DNA of 64,000 nucleotides from Pseudomonas wenzhouensis. Lineage in GTDB: Bacteria > Pseudomonadota > Gammaproteobacteria > Pseudomonadales > Pseudomonadaceae. Positions 1 through 7,975 of this stretch are shown here, piece after piece; positions within the stretch are counted from its first letter, which is position 1, and each line of letters begins with the position of its first letter. The stretch is from positions 2,418,001-2,482,000 of the forward strand of contig NZ_CP072610.1 of NCBI RefSeq assembly GCF_021029445.1, in the 5' to 3' direction. The notes beneath the pieces were generated by a model, which was given only the letters and a program-made list of their open reading frames with translations, made no database searches and had not been told where the DNA came from. Made by a program: the position numbers and the translations under genes.

Positions 1-55
1 GAGCAGTTCCTGAGCAAGGCGCAGGCCTGAACGCCTCGGCGGCTGAGCCGACAGT

Positions 56-1285
56 TCAGATTTGCCGAGCGGCATCGCGATGCCTAGGCAAGGCGATGGA
101 AATCAGCGCGGCAGCCAGCACGAAGGCGCTGGACACCCACAGGCAGGCCTGTAGCCCATAAGCCTGGAAAACCCAGCCCGACAGCAGCGTGCCGATCAGC
201 CGGCCCAGAGCGTTGGACATGTAGTAGAAGCCGACGTCCAGCGATACGCCGTCCTCCTTGGCGTAGCTGACGATCAGGTAGCTGTGCAACGAGGAATTCA
301 CCGCGAACAGCACGCCGAACAGCATCAGCCCGCCGAGCAAGACAACATGTGCCGACCAGCCAGTGCCCAGACCCAAGGCGATCAGCGCCGGCAGCCCCGC
401 CAGCGATGTCGCCCAGAGGAATGCGGCGCGGCCGTCCGGCACATGCCCGCTTTGCTTGCCGGTGATACGCGGGGCAAGCGATTGCACGATGCCGTAGCCG
501 ATCACCCAACTGGCGAGAAAACCGCCCACCAGCCAGAACTCCCAGCCGAACACCGTGCTCAGGTAAACCGGCAGCGCCACCACGAACCAGACGTCGCGCG
601 CACCGAACAGGAACAGCCGGGCGGCCGAGAGAATGTTGATCGCCCGGCTCTTGGACAGCATGTCGCGGAATTTCGGCTTGGCCTTGGCCTTGCCCAGATC
701 CTTCTTCAGCAGCACCAGGCTGGCCAGCCAGATCAGCGCCAGCACAGCGGCCATGGCCAGCACCGCACCGGTGAAGCCGAGCACGGCGAGCAGCGCGCCA
801 CCGAGGAAGAAGCCGACGCCCTTGAGCGCATTCTTCGAGCCAGTGAGGATCGCCACCCACTTGTACAGGGTGCCCTGCTGACTGTCCGGCACCAGGAGCT
901 TGATCGAGCTCTTGGCGCTCATCTTGTTCAGATCCTTGGCGATACCGGACAGCGCCTGGGCGCCCATGACCCAGGGCACGGTCAACCAGACAGCCGGCAC
1001 GGTGAGCATCAACAGCGCCAGCACCTGCAGGCCGAGGCCAATGTTCATGGTGCGGTTGAGGCCCAGCCGCGCGCCCAGGTAGCCGCCCACCAGGTTGGTG
1101 ACCACACCGAAGATTTCGTAGAACAGAAACAGCGCGGCAATCTGCAACGGCGTGTAGCCAAGGCTGTGAAAGTGCAGTACCACCAGCATGCGCAACGCGC
1201 CGTCGGTGAGGGTGAAAGCCCAGTAGTTGCCGGTCACCAGCAGGTACTGGCGCACCTCGGGGGCCAGACGGGATAAGGCATGCAT
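56..1285 (-). CDS. arsJ: ArsJ-type organoarsenical efflux MFS transporter
   Basis: A 409-residue inner-membrane protein of the major facilitator type with about 12 hydrophobic segments. It opens MHALSRLAPEVRQYLLVTG and has the MFS-like segment GGYLGARLG after the second hydrophobic stretch. In the known ArsJ pathway the partner GAPDH makes unstable 1-arseno-3-phosphoglycerate from arsenate, and ArsJ exports it. That GAPDH gene lies directly upstream on the same strand, which is the main support for the name. An in-frame ATG exists at 1357, but the extra 24 codons read through a dispersed REP repeat (1305-1327) and its Shine-Dalgarno is too close. The ATG at 1285 has AGGA about 6 nt upstream and gives the family length. 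It is the last gene of the minus-strand ars operon. Confidence 0.9.
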   Translation of the reverse strand: MHALSRLAPEVRQYLLVTGNYWAFTLTDGALRMLVVLHFHSLGYTPLQIAALFLFYEIFGVVTNLVGGYLGARLGLNRTMNIGLGLQVLALLMLTVPAVWLTVPWVMGAQALSGIAKDLNKMSAKSSIKLLVPDSQQGTLYKWVAILTGSKNALKGVGFFLGGALLAVLGFTGAVLAMAAVLALIWLASLVLLKKDLGKAKAKPKFRDMLSKSRAINILSAARLFLFGARDVWFVVALPVYLSTVFGWEFWLVGGFLASWVIGYGIVQSLAPRITGKQSGHVPDGRAAFLWATSLAGLPALIALGLGTGWSAHVVLLGGLMLFGVLFAVNSSLHSYLIVSYAKEDGVSLDVGFYYMSNALGRLIGTLLSGWVFQAYGLQACLWVSSAFVLAAALISIALPRHRDAARQI

Positions 1286-1304
1286 AACAAATCCTGTGTA
1301 AACC

Positions 1305-1327
1305 GTGGGAGGGGCTTTAGCCGCGAC
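1305..1327. repeat. REP-family repeat, single copy
   Basis: The 23-nt unit begins GTGGGAGGGG and ends GCCGCGAC. It is identical to the right arm of the inverted pair at 62231-62253. It sits between the ars GAPDH gene and arsJ, inside what looks like an N-terminal extension of arsJ, and so argues against the upstream start codon. Confidence 0.8.
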
Positions 1328-1403
1328 AGCAGAGTGAGTGGATGACGCCTTTTTCATTCACCTTGGTTATCTGGTAGATGGATAAAGCGTCATCCACCAC
1401 GGG

Positions 1404-2408
1404 TCAATCGGCTGCCCCGACCATGCGCGCCAGCTCCACCGCGCGGTTGGCGTAGCCCCACTCGTTGTCGTACCAGGCATAGATCTTCACCTGAGTGCCG
1501 GCCACCACCATGGTCGACAGCGCATCGACGATGGACGAGCGCGAATCGGTGCGGTAGTCGATGGACACCAGCGGGCGCTCCTCATAACCCAGGATGTTCT
1601 TCAGCGGGCCATCGGCGGCCGCCTTGAGCATCGCGTTGACTTCCTCGGCCGTGGTGGCGCGCTCCACCTCGAACACGCAGTCGGTCAGCGAGGCGTTGGC
1701 CAGCGGCACGCGTACGGCATGGCCGTTGAGCTTGCCGCGCAGCTCGGGGAAGATCTCGGCAATCGCCGTGGCCGAGCCGGTGGTGGTCGGAATCAGGCTC
1801 ATGCTAGATGCGCGGGCGCGACGCAGATCTTTGTGCGGCTGGTCGAGGATGCTCTGGGTGTTGGTCAGGTCGTGGATGGTAGTGATCGAACCGTGACGGA
1901 TGCCCAGCGCCTCGTGGATCACCTTGACCACCGGTGCCAGGCAGTTGGTGGTGCAGGACGCCGCGGTGACGATGCGGTGCTGCGCCGGGTCGAACAGGTG
2001 CTGGTTGACGCCCATCACCACGTTCAGCGCGCCCTGCTCCTTGACCGGCGCGCAGACCACCACGCGCTCCACGCCCTGGTCCAGATAACCCTGCAGCACG
2101 GCGACCGTCTTCATCTTGCCGCTGGCCTCGAGCACCAGATCGCAACCGCTCCAGTCGGTGTCAGCGATGGCCTTGTTGGCGCTGACTTTGATGCGCTTGC
2201 CATCGATCACCACGTAATCGCCGTCGCTGCTCGCCTCATGCTGCCAGCGGCCATGCACCGAGTCGAAATTGAGCAGGTGCGCGTGGGTGGCGGCGTCGCC
2301 AGCCGGGTCGTTGATCTGCACGAACTCCAGTTCGGGCCAGTTCCAGGCCGCGCGCAGGGCCAGACGGCCGATGCGGCCAAAACCGTTGATGCCTACCTTG
2401 ATGGTCAT
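1404..2408 (-). CDS. Arsenic-associated glyceraldehyde-3-phosphate dehydrogenase
   Basis: A 334-residue type I GAPDH. The N-terminal Rossmann motif NGFGRIGR is at residues 8-15. The catalytic cysteine is C152 in SCTTNC and the base is H179 in TTIHDLTNT. Ordinary GAPDH uses phosphate with NAD. The ars-linked version can take arsenate instead, forming 1-arseno-3-phosphoglycerate for ArsJ. I assign this role from the arsJ neighbour and the operon, because the active site alone cannot separate the two substrates. The ATG at 2408 is chosen because the protein aligns from [11 protein letters not shown] and has AGAGG upstream. An open frame continues upstream to 2516 but overlaps the phosphatase gene. 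The gap to the upstream phosphatase gene is 13 nt, so the two are co-transcribed. Confidence 0.92.
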   Translation of the reverse strand: MTIKVGINGFGRIGRLALRAAWNWPELEFVQINDPAGDAATHAHLLNFDSVHGRWQHEASSDGDYVVIDGKRIKVSANKAIADTDWSGCDLVLEASGKMKTVAVLQGYLDQGVERVVVCAPVKEQGALNVVMGVNQHLFDPAQHRIVTAASCTTNCLAPVVKVIHEALGIRHGSITTIHDLTNTQSILDQPHKDLRRARASSMSLIPTTTGSATAIAEIFPELRGKLNGHAVRVPLANASLTDCVFEVERATTAEEVNAMLKAAADGPLKNILGYEERPLVSIDYRTDSRSSIVDALSTMVVAGTQVKIYAWYDNEWGYANRAVELARMVGAAD

Positions 2409-2421
2409 GTCGATGCCTCTG

Positions 2422-2922
2422 TCAGTGGGTCGCGTCGAACTGGTTGATCCAGTTGACGTGGGCGGGATGCTGGATGGTCTTGGGCCGCAGTGCCTGCACC
2501 AGGGCGATGGCCTCATCGCGTGCGATGCCGGCTTCGATGAGGAGGCGCGCGGCGATCAGGCCGGTGCGCCCGGAGCCGCCCTTGCAGTGAATGGCCAGCG
2601 CTTGGCCGCCACGCAGGTGCTCGACAATCGCCAGGCGCGATGCCCGCCAGCCTTCGCCGAACGCCTCCAGCGGCACCTGCTCGTCGGCCACCGGCAGGTG
2701 ATACCAGGCCAGGTCCAAGGCCTGGCACTGCTGGGCGATTTGCTCGGCGCCGTTGGCAGCAAGCTCGTTGTAGGGCATCAGCGTGATCACGCCCGCAGCC
2801 CCGGCCTGCTTCAACGCCAGCAGCGCTGCTTCGAGCGTGGTTTCACGGGTGCCCGGGCAAGGCGTGAAGATCAGCGCGCCGGCCAGGCCGGGCACCTTTA
2901 GTACGTCGTAGGGGTGAGTCAT
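2422..2922 (-). CDS. Dual-specificity/CDKN3-like protein phosphatase in ars operon
   Basis: A 166-residue cytosolic protein with the cysteine-phosphatase loop [10 protein letters not shown] (C113, R119; CX5R) and a likely general acid D80 in the loop LPVAD. The architecture matches small dual-specificity or KAP/CDKN3-like phosphatases. Genes of this type recur in Pseudomonas ars clusters, but the substrate is not known to me. Because phosphatase P-loops bind arsenate and the gene is tightly packed between arsH (18 nt) and the ars GAPDH gene (13 nt), a role in handling arsenate or phosphorylated arsenic intermediates is possible. That is inference. The ATG at 2922 has AAGGA upstream at acceptable spacing. 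The TTG at 2931 sits almost on that site and is rejected. Confidence 0.8.
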   Translation of the reverse strand: MTHPYDVLKVPGLAGALIFTPCPGTRETTLEAALLALKQAGAAGVITLMPYNELAANGAEQIAQQCQALDLAWYHLPVADEQVPLEAFGEGWRASRLAIVEHLRGGQALAIHCKGGSGRTGLIAARLLIEAGIARDEAIALVQALRPKTIQHPAHVNWINQFDATH

Positions 2923-2940
2923 GGCGGGCAATTCCTTCGC

Positions 2941-3654
2941 TCAGATGGCGCGCTGATTGACGCGCTTGGACAGTTCTTCGGCCGACTCCTTGCGCTCGGA
3001 ATAACGGTCGACCAGGTAGTCGGAGCGATCGCGCAGCAGCAGGGTGAACTTGACCAGTTCCTCCATCACGTCTACCAGGCGGTCGTAGAACGAGGACGGT
3101 TTCATCCGGCCATCCGCGTCGAACTCCATGAAGGCCTTGGGCACCGAGGACTGGTTGGGGATGGTGAACATGCGCATCCAGCGCCCCAGTACGCGCAACT
3201 GGTTGACCACGTTGAACGACTGCGAGCCACCGCAGACCTGCATCACCGCCAGGGTCTTGCCCTGGGTCGGGCGGACCGCGCCCATAGCCAGCGGCACCCA
3301 GTCGATCTGCGCCTTGAACACGGCAGTCATCGCGCCGTGACGCTCGGGAGAGCACCACACCTGGCCTTCCGACCACTGCATCAGCTCACGCAGCTCCTGC
3401 ACCTTGGGATGACTGTCCGGGGCATCGTCCGGCAGCGGCAGGCCGCGCGGGTCGAAAATTCGCGTCTCGGCACCGAAGTGCTGCAACAGGCGCGCGGCCT
3501 CCTCGGTCAGCAGGCGGCTGAAGGACTTCTCGCGAGTGGAGCCATACAACAGCAGGATGCGCGGCGCGTGGGTCGAGGCAGGCTCGATGGTGAGCTTGTC
3601 CGAGGTCGGTAGATCGAGCAGTTGCCGATCGATGTTGGGCAGATCGTCTTGCAT
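2941..3654 (-). CDS. arsH: Arsenical resistance flavoprotein ArsH
   Basis: A 237-residue NADPH-dependent FMN reductase of the ArsH family. The flavin phosphate loop [10 protein letters not shown] lies at residues 38-47, and the family segment [10 protein letters not shown] at about 101-110 is followed by [10 protein letters not shown]. ArsH oxidises trivalent organoarsenicals (methyl- and aryl-As(III)) to the less toxic pentavalent forms and also acts as a quinone reductase. The ATG at 3654 has GGAG about 8 nt upstream. The gene lies 51 nt downstream of the arsC-arsR fusion and 18 nt upstream of the phosphatase gene, so it is the second gene of the minus-strand ars operon. Confidence 0.95.
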   Translation of the reverse strand: MQDDLPNIDRQLLDLPTSDKLTIEPASTHAPRILLLYGSTREKSFSRLLTEEAARLLQHFGAETRIFDPRGLPLPDDAPDSHPKVQELRELMQWSEGQVWCSPERHGAMTAVFKAQIDWVPLAMGAVRPTQGKTLAVMQVCGGSQSFNVVNQLRVLGRWMRMFTIPNQSSVPKAFMEFDADGRMKPSSFYDRLVDVMEELVKFTLLLRDRSDYLVDRYSERKESAEELSKRVNQRAI

Positions 3655-3705
3655 GGTGCCGCTCCAGAAAATGGCTCAGAACAGGGTCTTCACGAGGCTC
3701 GACTC

Positions 3706-4482
3706 TCAGTCACAAGCCGGCTTGCGCCCAGGGCGGTCACGCATCTGCCAGAGGCGCTGCACATCCGGGCGCAGCCACTCGGCATTGCTGTCCAGGGTGC
3801 GCTTGAGCACGTCCCTGACCCACTCGGGCAACTGCGGATGCAGGCGGTAGTACACCCACTGCCCGTTACGGCGGTCTTCCAGCAGACCGCTGCTGCGCAG
3901 TAACGCCAGGTGCCGGGAAATCTTCGGTTGCGCCTCTTCCAGCGCGGCGGTCAGCTCGCAGACGCACAGCTCCTGCTCCAGGGTGACGAGCATGGCGATA
4001 CGCGCCCGCGTTTCATCGGCCAGGCACTTGAACAGCTCGGTAGGCGTCATGTCGTCATTGGCAGCACTGGCTGGCTTGCTCTTGATCAGCACGAACATCT
4101 TTATCCGCTCGTGGATCTCGTGCAGGGTCTTGCGATAGGCGTCCTTCTGCGAGTTGGTCGCCGGGTCTTCGAAGTTCCAGGCGATGTATTCACCGGTGCC
4201 AGGCAGCGCCAGACACTCCAGCGCAGACTTGTCGCATAGGGTGATCACATAGTCGAAAGGCTCGCCCGCCACCTGCTCGACGGACTTGCTGAACAGCCCT
4301 TCGGTAGAGACGCCCAACTGTTCCAACGCATTGCGCGTACGCGGGTCTACCTCGGTGGGCGCGGTGCCCGCACTGAAGGCTTCGAAGTGTTCGGAGTCGG
4401 TGTGGCGCAGCAGCGCTTCGGCCATCTGCGAGCGCGACGAGTTGGCCACGCAGAGGAACAGCACACGCTTTTTCTGGCTCAT
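3706..4482 (-). CDS. Arsenate reductase-ArsR repressor fusion protein
   Basis: A 258-residue two-domain protein. Residues 1 to about 137 form a thioredoxin-coupled arsenate reductase of the low-molecular-weight phosphatase type: P-loop C11-VANSS-R17, resolving pair C83 and C90 (CX6C, as in staphylococcal ArsC), and a general-acid segment WNFEDP near 102-107. Residues from about 145 on form an ArsR/SmtB winged helix with the arsenite-binding pair ELCVCEL (C173, C175) and a recognition helix around QPKISRHLALLRSSG. The protein should reduce As(V) to As(III) and repress the two ars operons until As(III) binds. The start at 4482 has GGA upstream. A TTG at 4497 is also in frame. It is the first gene of the minus-strand operon, divergent from the ACR3 gene. 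Confidence 0.92.
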   Translation of the reverse strand: MSQKKRVLFLCVANSSRSQMAEALLRHTDSEHFEAFSAGTAPTEVDPRTRNALEQLGVSTEGLFSKSVEQVAGEPFDYVITLCDKSALECLALPGTGEYIAWNFEDPATNSQKDAYRKTLHEIHERIKMFVLIKSKPASAANDDMTPTELFKCLADETRARIAMLVTLEQELCVCELTAALEEAQPKISRHLALLRSSGLLEDRRNGQWVYYRLHPQLPEWVRDVLKRTLDSNAEWLRPDVQRLWQMRDRPGRKPACD

Positions 4483-4509
4483 GTTGATTTCCGTCAAGGA
4501 TGCACATGA

Positions 4510-4564
4510 GCGAATATATTATTTTTCGAATATACAGTAAAGCGAATATGTTTGATTCATTCGC
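4510..4564. promoter_or_regulatory. Divergent ars control region with three CGAATAT repeats
   Basis: CGAATAT occurs at 4511-4517, 4527-4533 and 4543-4549, with an exact 16-bp period. The last copy also forms an inverted repeat, GCGAAT (4542-4547) with ATTCGC (4559-4564). The AT-rich block lies between the divergent starts at 4482 and 4587. It is the obvious candidate operator for the fused ArsR domain and holds the promoters of both operons. I cannot place the -10/-35 boxes with confidence. Confidence 0.65.
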
Positions 4565-4586
4565 CCATGATGAGGATAGGCAACCG

Positions 4587-5666
4587 ATGACAAATGCGTG
4601 TGACACCGCCCTGAAACAATCTGCAGACGCACCCCTGGGGTTCTTCGAGCGTTACCTGACCCTGTGGGTGTTCCTCTGTATCGCGGCCGGTACGGTACTC
4701 GGTCTGCTCGCGCCGCAGGCTGCTCAGGCAGTGGGCGCCATGGAAGTTGCCCAGGTGAACATCCCGGTCGGCCTGCTGATCTGGGTGATGATCATCCCCA
4801 TGCTGATGAAGATCGACTTCGGCTCGCTGCATGAAGTGCGCGGGCAGAAAGCCGGTATCGGCGTCACCCTGTTCGTCAACTGGGTGGTCAAGCCCTTCTC
4901 CATGGCCCTGATCGGCTGGCTGTTCATCAAGATCCTGTTCGCCGACTGGCTGCCGGCCGACCAGCTCGACAGCTATATGGCCGGGCTGATCCTGCTGGGC
5001 GCCGCGCCCTGCACGGCGATGGTGTTCGTGTGGAGTAACCTGTGCAACGGCAACGCCAACTTCACCATCAGCCAGGTGGCCCTCAACGATCTGGTGATGG
5101 TGTTCGCCTTCGCCCCCATCGTCGCCCTGCTGCTGGGCGTGTCGTCGATCCCGGTGCCGTGGGACACCCTGCTGCTATCGGTGGTGATGTACATCGTCAT
5201 CCCCCTGGCCATCGCCCAGGCCGTGCGCGCCCACCTGCTCAAACGCGGCAAGCCCGCCTTCGAGGCGGCCCTGGCGAAAATCTCCCCCTTCTCCATCATC
5301 GCCCTGCTGGCCACCCTGGTGCTGCTGTTCTCCTTTCAGGGCCGAGCCATCGTCGAACAACCGCTGGTGATCGGCATTCTGGCCATGCCGATCCTGCTGC
5401 AGACGCTGCTGATCGCCGCGCTCGGCTACTGGCTCAACCGCTCGCTCAAGGTACGCCATGACGTGGCCGGCCCCTCGACCATGATCGGTGCGTCCAACTT
5501 CTTCGAGCTGGCCGTGGCGGTGGCTATCGTGCTCTACGGCTTCGACTCCGGCGCCGCGCTGGCCACCGTGGTCGGCGTGCTGATCGAGGTGCCGGTGATG
5601 CTCTGGCTGGTGCGCATGGTCAACAAGAGTCGTAACTGGTACGAGCGGGCCCTGCCATCGCGCTGA
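4587..5666 (+). CDS. acr3: Arsenite efflux permease ACR3
   Basis: A 359-residue polytopic inner-membrane protein of the ACR3 family (bile acid/arsenite transporter superfamily) with about ten membrane segments. The diagnostic segment GAAPCTAMVFVWSNLCNGN carries the conserved essential cysteine (C142 here). It extrudes arsenite using the proton gradient and is the exit for the As(III) made by the divergent reductase. Upstream in-frame ATGs at 4500 and 4506 lie inside the operator region. The ATG at 4587 has AGGATAGG at good spacing and the expected N-terminus before the first membrane segment. The permease gene follows after 11 nt, so both share one transcript. Confidence 0.93.
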   Translation: MTNACDTALKQSADAPLGFFERYLTLWVFLCIAAGTVLGLLAPQAAQAVGAMEVAQVNIPVGLLIWVMIIPMLMKIDFGSLHEVRGQKAGIGVTLFVNWVVKPFSMALIGWLFIKILFADWLPADQLDSYMAGLILLGAAPCTAMVFVWSNLCNGNANFTISQVALNDLVMVFAFAPIVALLLGVSSIPVPWDTLLLSVVMYIVIPLAIAQAVRAHLLKRGKPAFEAALAKISPFSIIALLATLVLLFSFQGRAIVEQPLVIGILAMPILLQTLLIAALGYWLNRSLKVRHDVAGPSTMIGASNFFELAVAVAIVLYGFDSGAALATVVGVLIEVPVMLWLVRMVNKSRNWYERALPSR

Positions 5667-5677
5667 GGGGAGGATCC

Positions 5678-6682
5678 ATGGAGATTTTCCAGTGGCTGAA
5701 TGACCAGCTCCTGCGTATGGAATGGCTGGCCTATCTCGTCCAGTTGCTGGTGGAAGAGGTGTTTGGCCTGAGCATGAGCAGCCGCCTTGGTGGCAGCCTG
5801 CATTTCTTCATCTACGACGTGATCAAGATCTTCATCCTGCTGTCGGTGCTGATCTTCAGCATCTCCTGGGTGCAGAGCTATTTCCCGCCAGAGCGTACCC
5901 GCAAGATTCTGGGCGGCATGCGTGGCTTGCGTGCCAACCTCGTCGGTGCGCTGCTCGGTACGGTCACTCCCTTCTGCTCATGCTCATCGATCCCGCTGTT
6001 CATCGGCTTCACTAGCTCGGGACTGCCGTTGGGAGTGACCTTCTCTTTCCTGATTTCCTCGCCACTGGTCGACCTGGCCTCGATGATCCTGCTGGCGGGT
6101 GTCTTCAACTGGTCGATAGCCATCGCCTACGTGGTCGTCGGCATCGTGCTGGCGGTGCTTGGTGGCACACTGATTGGCCGGGCGCGAATGGAAGGCTACG
6201 TCGAGTCGTTCGTCACCCAGCACAAGGCGCTCGACCTCCCCCAGGAACAGCTGAGCCCGGGTGATCGCATGCGCTACGCTCGCGAGCAGGTTGCCGAGAT
6301 CATCCAGCGCGTGTGGCTGTATATCCTGATCGGTGTGGGTATCGGCGCAGCGATTCACAACTGGATTCCACAGGATCTGATCAGCGCCCTGATCGGGCGC
6401 GACAACTGGTGGTCGGTGCCATTGGCGGCGCTGCTCGGCGTGCCCATGTATGCCGACATCTTCGGCACGCTGCCAATCGCCGAGGCACTGGTCGGTAAAG
6501 GCGTCGGCCTGGGTACCGTGCTGGCCTTCATGATGGCGGTGACCGCGCTGTCGCTGCCTTCGCTGATCATGCTCAAGAAGGTCGTCAAGGCTCCGCTGCT
6601 GGCGCTGTTCTTCGCCATCGTGGTCATCGGCATCATGCTGATCGGCTACCTGTTCAATAGCTTCGCCTACCTGTTTCTCTGA
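5678..6682 (+). CDS. DUF318/ArsP-type permease
   Basis: A 334-residue membrane protein with about eight hydrophobic segments. It has the family signature TPFCSCSSIPLFIGF (C100, C102) and the second, repeat-like motif GVPMYADIFGTLPIAEAL near residue 250. This permease family includes ArsP, an exporter of trivalent organoarsenicals, and many uncharacterised members found in metal clusters. The start at 5678 has a strong GGGGAGGAT site. Its place between ACR3 and a small thioredoxin suggests an arsenical substrate. The true substrate cannot be read from sequence, so the symbol arsP is withheld. Confidence 0.8.
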   Translation: MEIFQWLNDQLLRMEWLAYLVQLLVEEVFGLSMSSRLGGSLHFFIYDVIKIFILLSVLIFSISWVQSYFPPERTRKILGGMRGLRANLVGALLGTVTPFCSCSSIPLFIGFTSSGLPLGVTFSFLISSPLVDLASMILLAGVFNWSIAIAYVVVGIVLAVLGGTLIGRARMEGYVESFVTQHKALDLPQEQLSPGDRMRYAREQVAEIIQRVWLYILIGVGIGAAIHNWIPQDLISALIGRDNWWSVPLAALLGVPMYADIFGTLPIAEALVGKGVGLGTVLAFMMAVTALSLPSLIMLKKVVKAPLLALFFAIVVIGIMLIGYLFNSFAYLFL

Positions 6683-6706
6683 TCCATCCTCCCCAGGAGA
6701 ACCATC

Positions 6707-6943
6707 ATGATCATCAAAATCCTCGGCACAGGCTGCAAGAAGTGCATCACCCTCACCGACAACACGCGGGCCGCATTGACCAACCTCGGTCGCGAGGCCG
6801 AGATCGTCAAGATCACGGATATCGCCGAGATAGCGGCCATGGGCGTGATGTCGACCCCGGCACTGGCCATCGACGACAAGGTGGTCTCGATGGGCAAGGT
6901 GCTCAGCCCCGCCGAGGTGGAAGCGTTGTTGAAGAAGAGCTGA
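6707..6943 (+). CDS. Thioredoxin-family mini redox protein (CKKC)
   Basis: A 78-residue protein of the small redox-active disulfide (thioredoxin-like fold) family: MIIKILGTGCKKC has the active-site pair C10-C13, and the cis-proline loop is MSTPALAID. A near-consensus AGGAG lies upstream of the ATG. Proteins of this type are repeatedly encoded beside DUF318 permeases. It could donate electrons to the arsenate reductase or keep the permease cysteines (FCSCSS) reduced. Neither role has been shown here. It is the last intact gene of the plus-strand ars unit, 24 nt after the permease gene. Confidence 0.88.
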   Translation: MIIKILGTGCKKCITLTDNTRAALTNLGREAEIVKITDIAEIAAMGVMSTPALAIDDKVVSMGKVLSPAEVEALLKKS

Positions 6944-6989
6944 GCGCGCCCAAATCTGCGGCAGATGTTAATCTGATACAAAACCTTAC

Positions 6990-7007
6990 ATATGCTTAGT
7001 CGCATAT
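6990..7007. promoter_or_regulatory. Inverted repeat ATATGC-N6-GCATAT
   Basis: Perfect 6-bp arms at 6990-6995 and 7002-7007 in an AT-rich pocket after the thioredoxin gene. The size resembles the dyads used by ArsR/SmtB- or MerR-type regulators and it precedes the broken gene at 7082. No regulator is encoded beside it in this window. Function unknown. Confidence 0.3.
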
Positions 7008-7081
7008 ATGGACGATGTAATAAGCTCGTCATCCTTGATTCGCTAGGGTGTCTCCACCCAAACATCCCAGGGTGCACAACG

Positions 7082-7339
7082 ATAGAAAAGATCGCTCTGA
7101 CCGCCCTGATGCTCTCCAGCCTTTTCGCCGTTTCTGTGCTGGCCAGCCAGTACGACCGGCCTGGCTTCGCCAGTGAAATCCAGGAAGGCTGCCTGTGAGT
7201 ATTGCGCCAGAACACTCAAAAGCTGAAGGACTTGAAGGCCACTGGCGAGCCAGCCAAGCAGCCCACTTACATCGGCAGTGGCCCGGATGCAATGACGGTC
7301 AAATCTGCTGATAAGCAGACCTTCAAGGACTACAAGTAG
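7082..7339 (+). pseudogene. Broken gene for a small exported protein
   Basis: One frame from 7082 to the TAG at 7337 reads like a small secreted protein: (I)EKIALTALMLSSLFAVSVLA, a typical signal peptide, then a polar tail with LKDLKATGEPAKQPTYIGSG and ending TFKDYK. The expected start codon is ATA (7082), preceded by a plausible AGGG ribosome site, and an in-frame TGA interrupts at 7196, where a TGG would restore the frame. Both defects suggest a dead gene of 85 codons. The frame is also open upstream to an ATG at 6992, but that extension does not look like coding sequence. I do not recognise the family. Confidence 0.5.
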
Positions 7340-7565
7340 GCATTAGATAGGCGAGCGATCAAATACCTGGAGGGCCCCTCCAGCACCAGCAGCAGCCTTC
7401 TGGCGGCTTCTATTTTCAGCGTCAGGGCAAGCAACTCCATATGCAGCCCGATAGCGTCCGCGCGCAGATGTCATACAGCTGTTTCAAGTTGCTTGGATAA
7501 TCTGCATCAGTAAACAACATCCGCTCGGTAACTGTGATACCGAGCAACTGCGGATACCTTTGAAG
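7340..7565. other. Intergenic stretch without recognisable gene
   Basis: About 225 bp between the broken small gene and the MFS fragment. On the minus strand it contains a short open stretch rich in Leu and Ala (about 7340-7470) that might be the tail of a decayed regulator, but it has no family motif and no start. No promoter or terminator was identified. Confidence 0.4.
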
Positions 7566-7975
7566 ATGCCAGCCAACTCCACTGAACCACAGCTCAATAG
7601 AGTTCAACTGGTAGGCGCCATGGGTATTGGTCAGATACTGGCCTGGAGTTCAACCTACTATCTGCCTGCCGTGCTGGCCAACCCCATTTCCCAGACTACG
7701 GATTGGTCGATCACGCATGTGGTAATAGGGCTTTCCCTGGGCTTGCTGGTTGCAGGGGCATGCTCTCCTAAGATCGGGAGCATGATCGACCAATATGGTG
7801 GTCGCTCGATTCTAGCAACCAGTTCGATTCTCATGGCATTCGGCCTGTCTCTCATTGGCGCAGCCCAACATCTCGCGCTCTACTACCTTGCCTGGACGAT
7901 TATCGGCTTCGCCATGGCAGCGGGCTTATATGACGCAGCGTTCGCCACACTGGGCCGTTTATTTTCCATCGAAAG

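Noticed and set aside
1286..1357. N-terminal extension of ArsJ from an upstream ATG at 1357
   Set aside because: The codons are read through a REP repeat and give no family-like sequence. The ATG at 1285 has better ribosome-site spacing.
7340..7500. Possible C-terminal remnant of a regulator on the minus strand
   Set aside because: A Leu/Ala-rich stretch only. No helix-turn-helix, metal ligand or family motif could be recognised.
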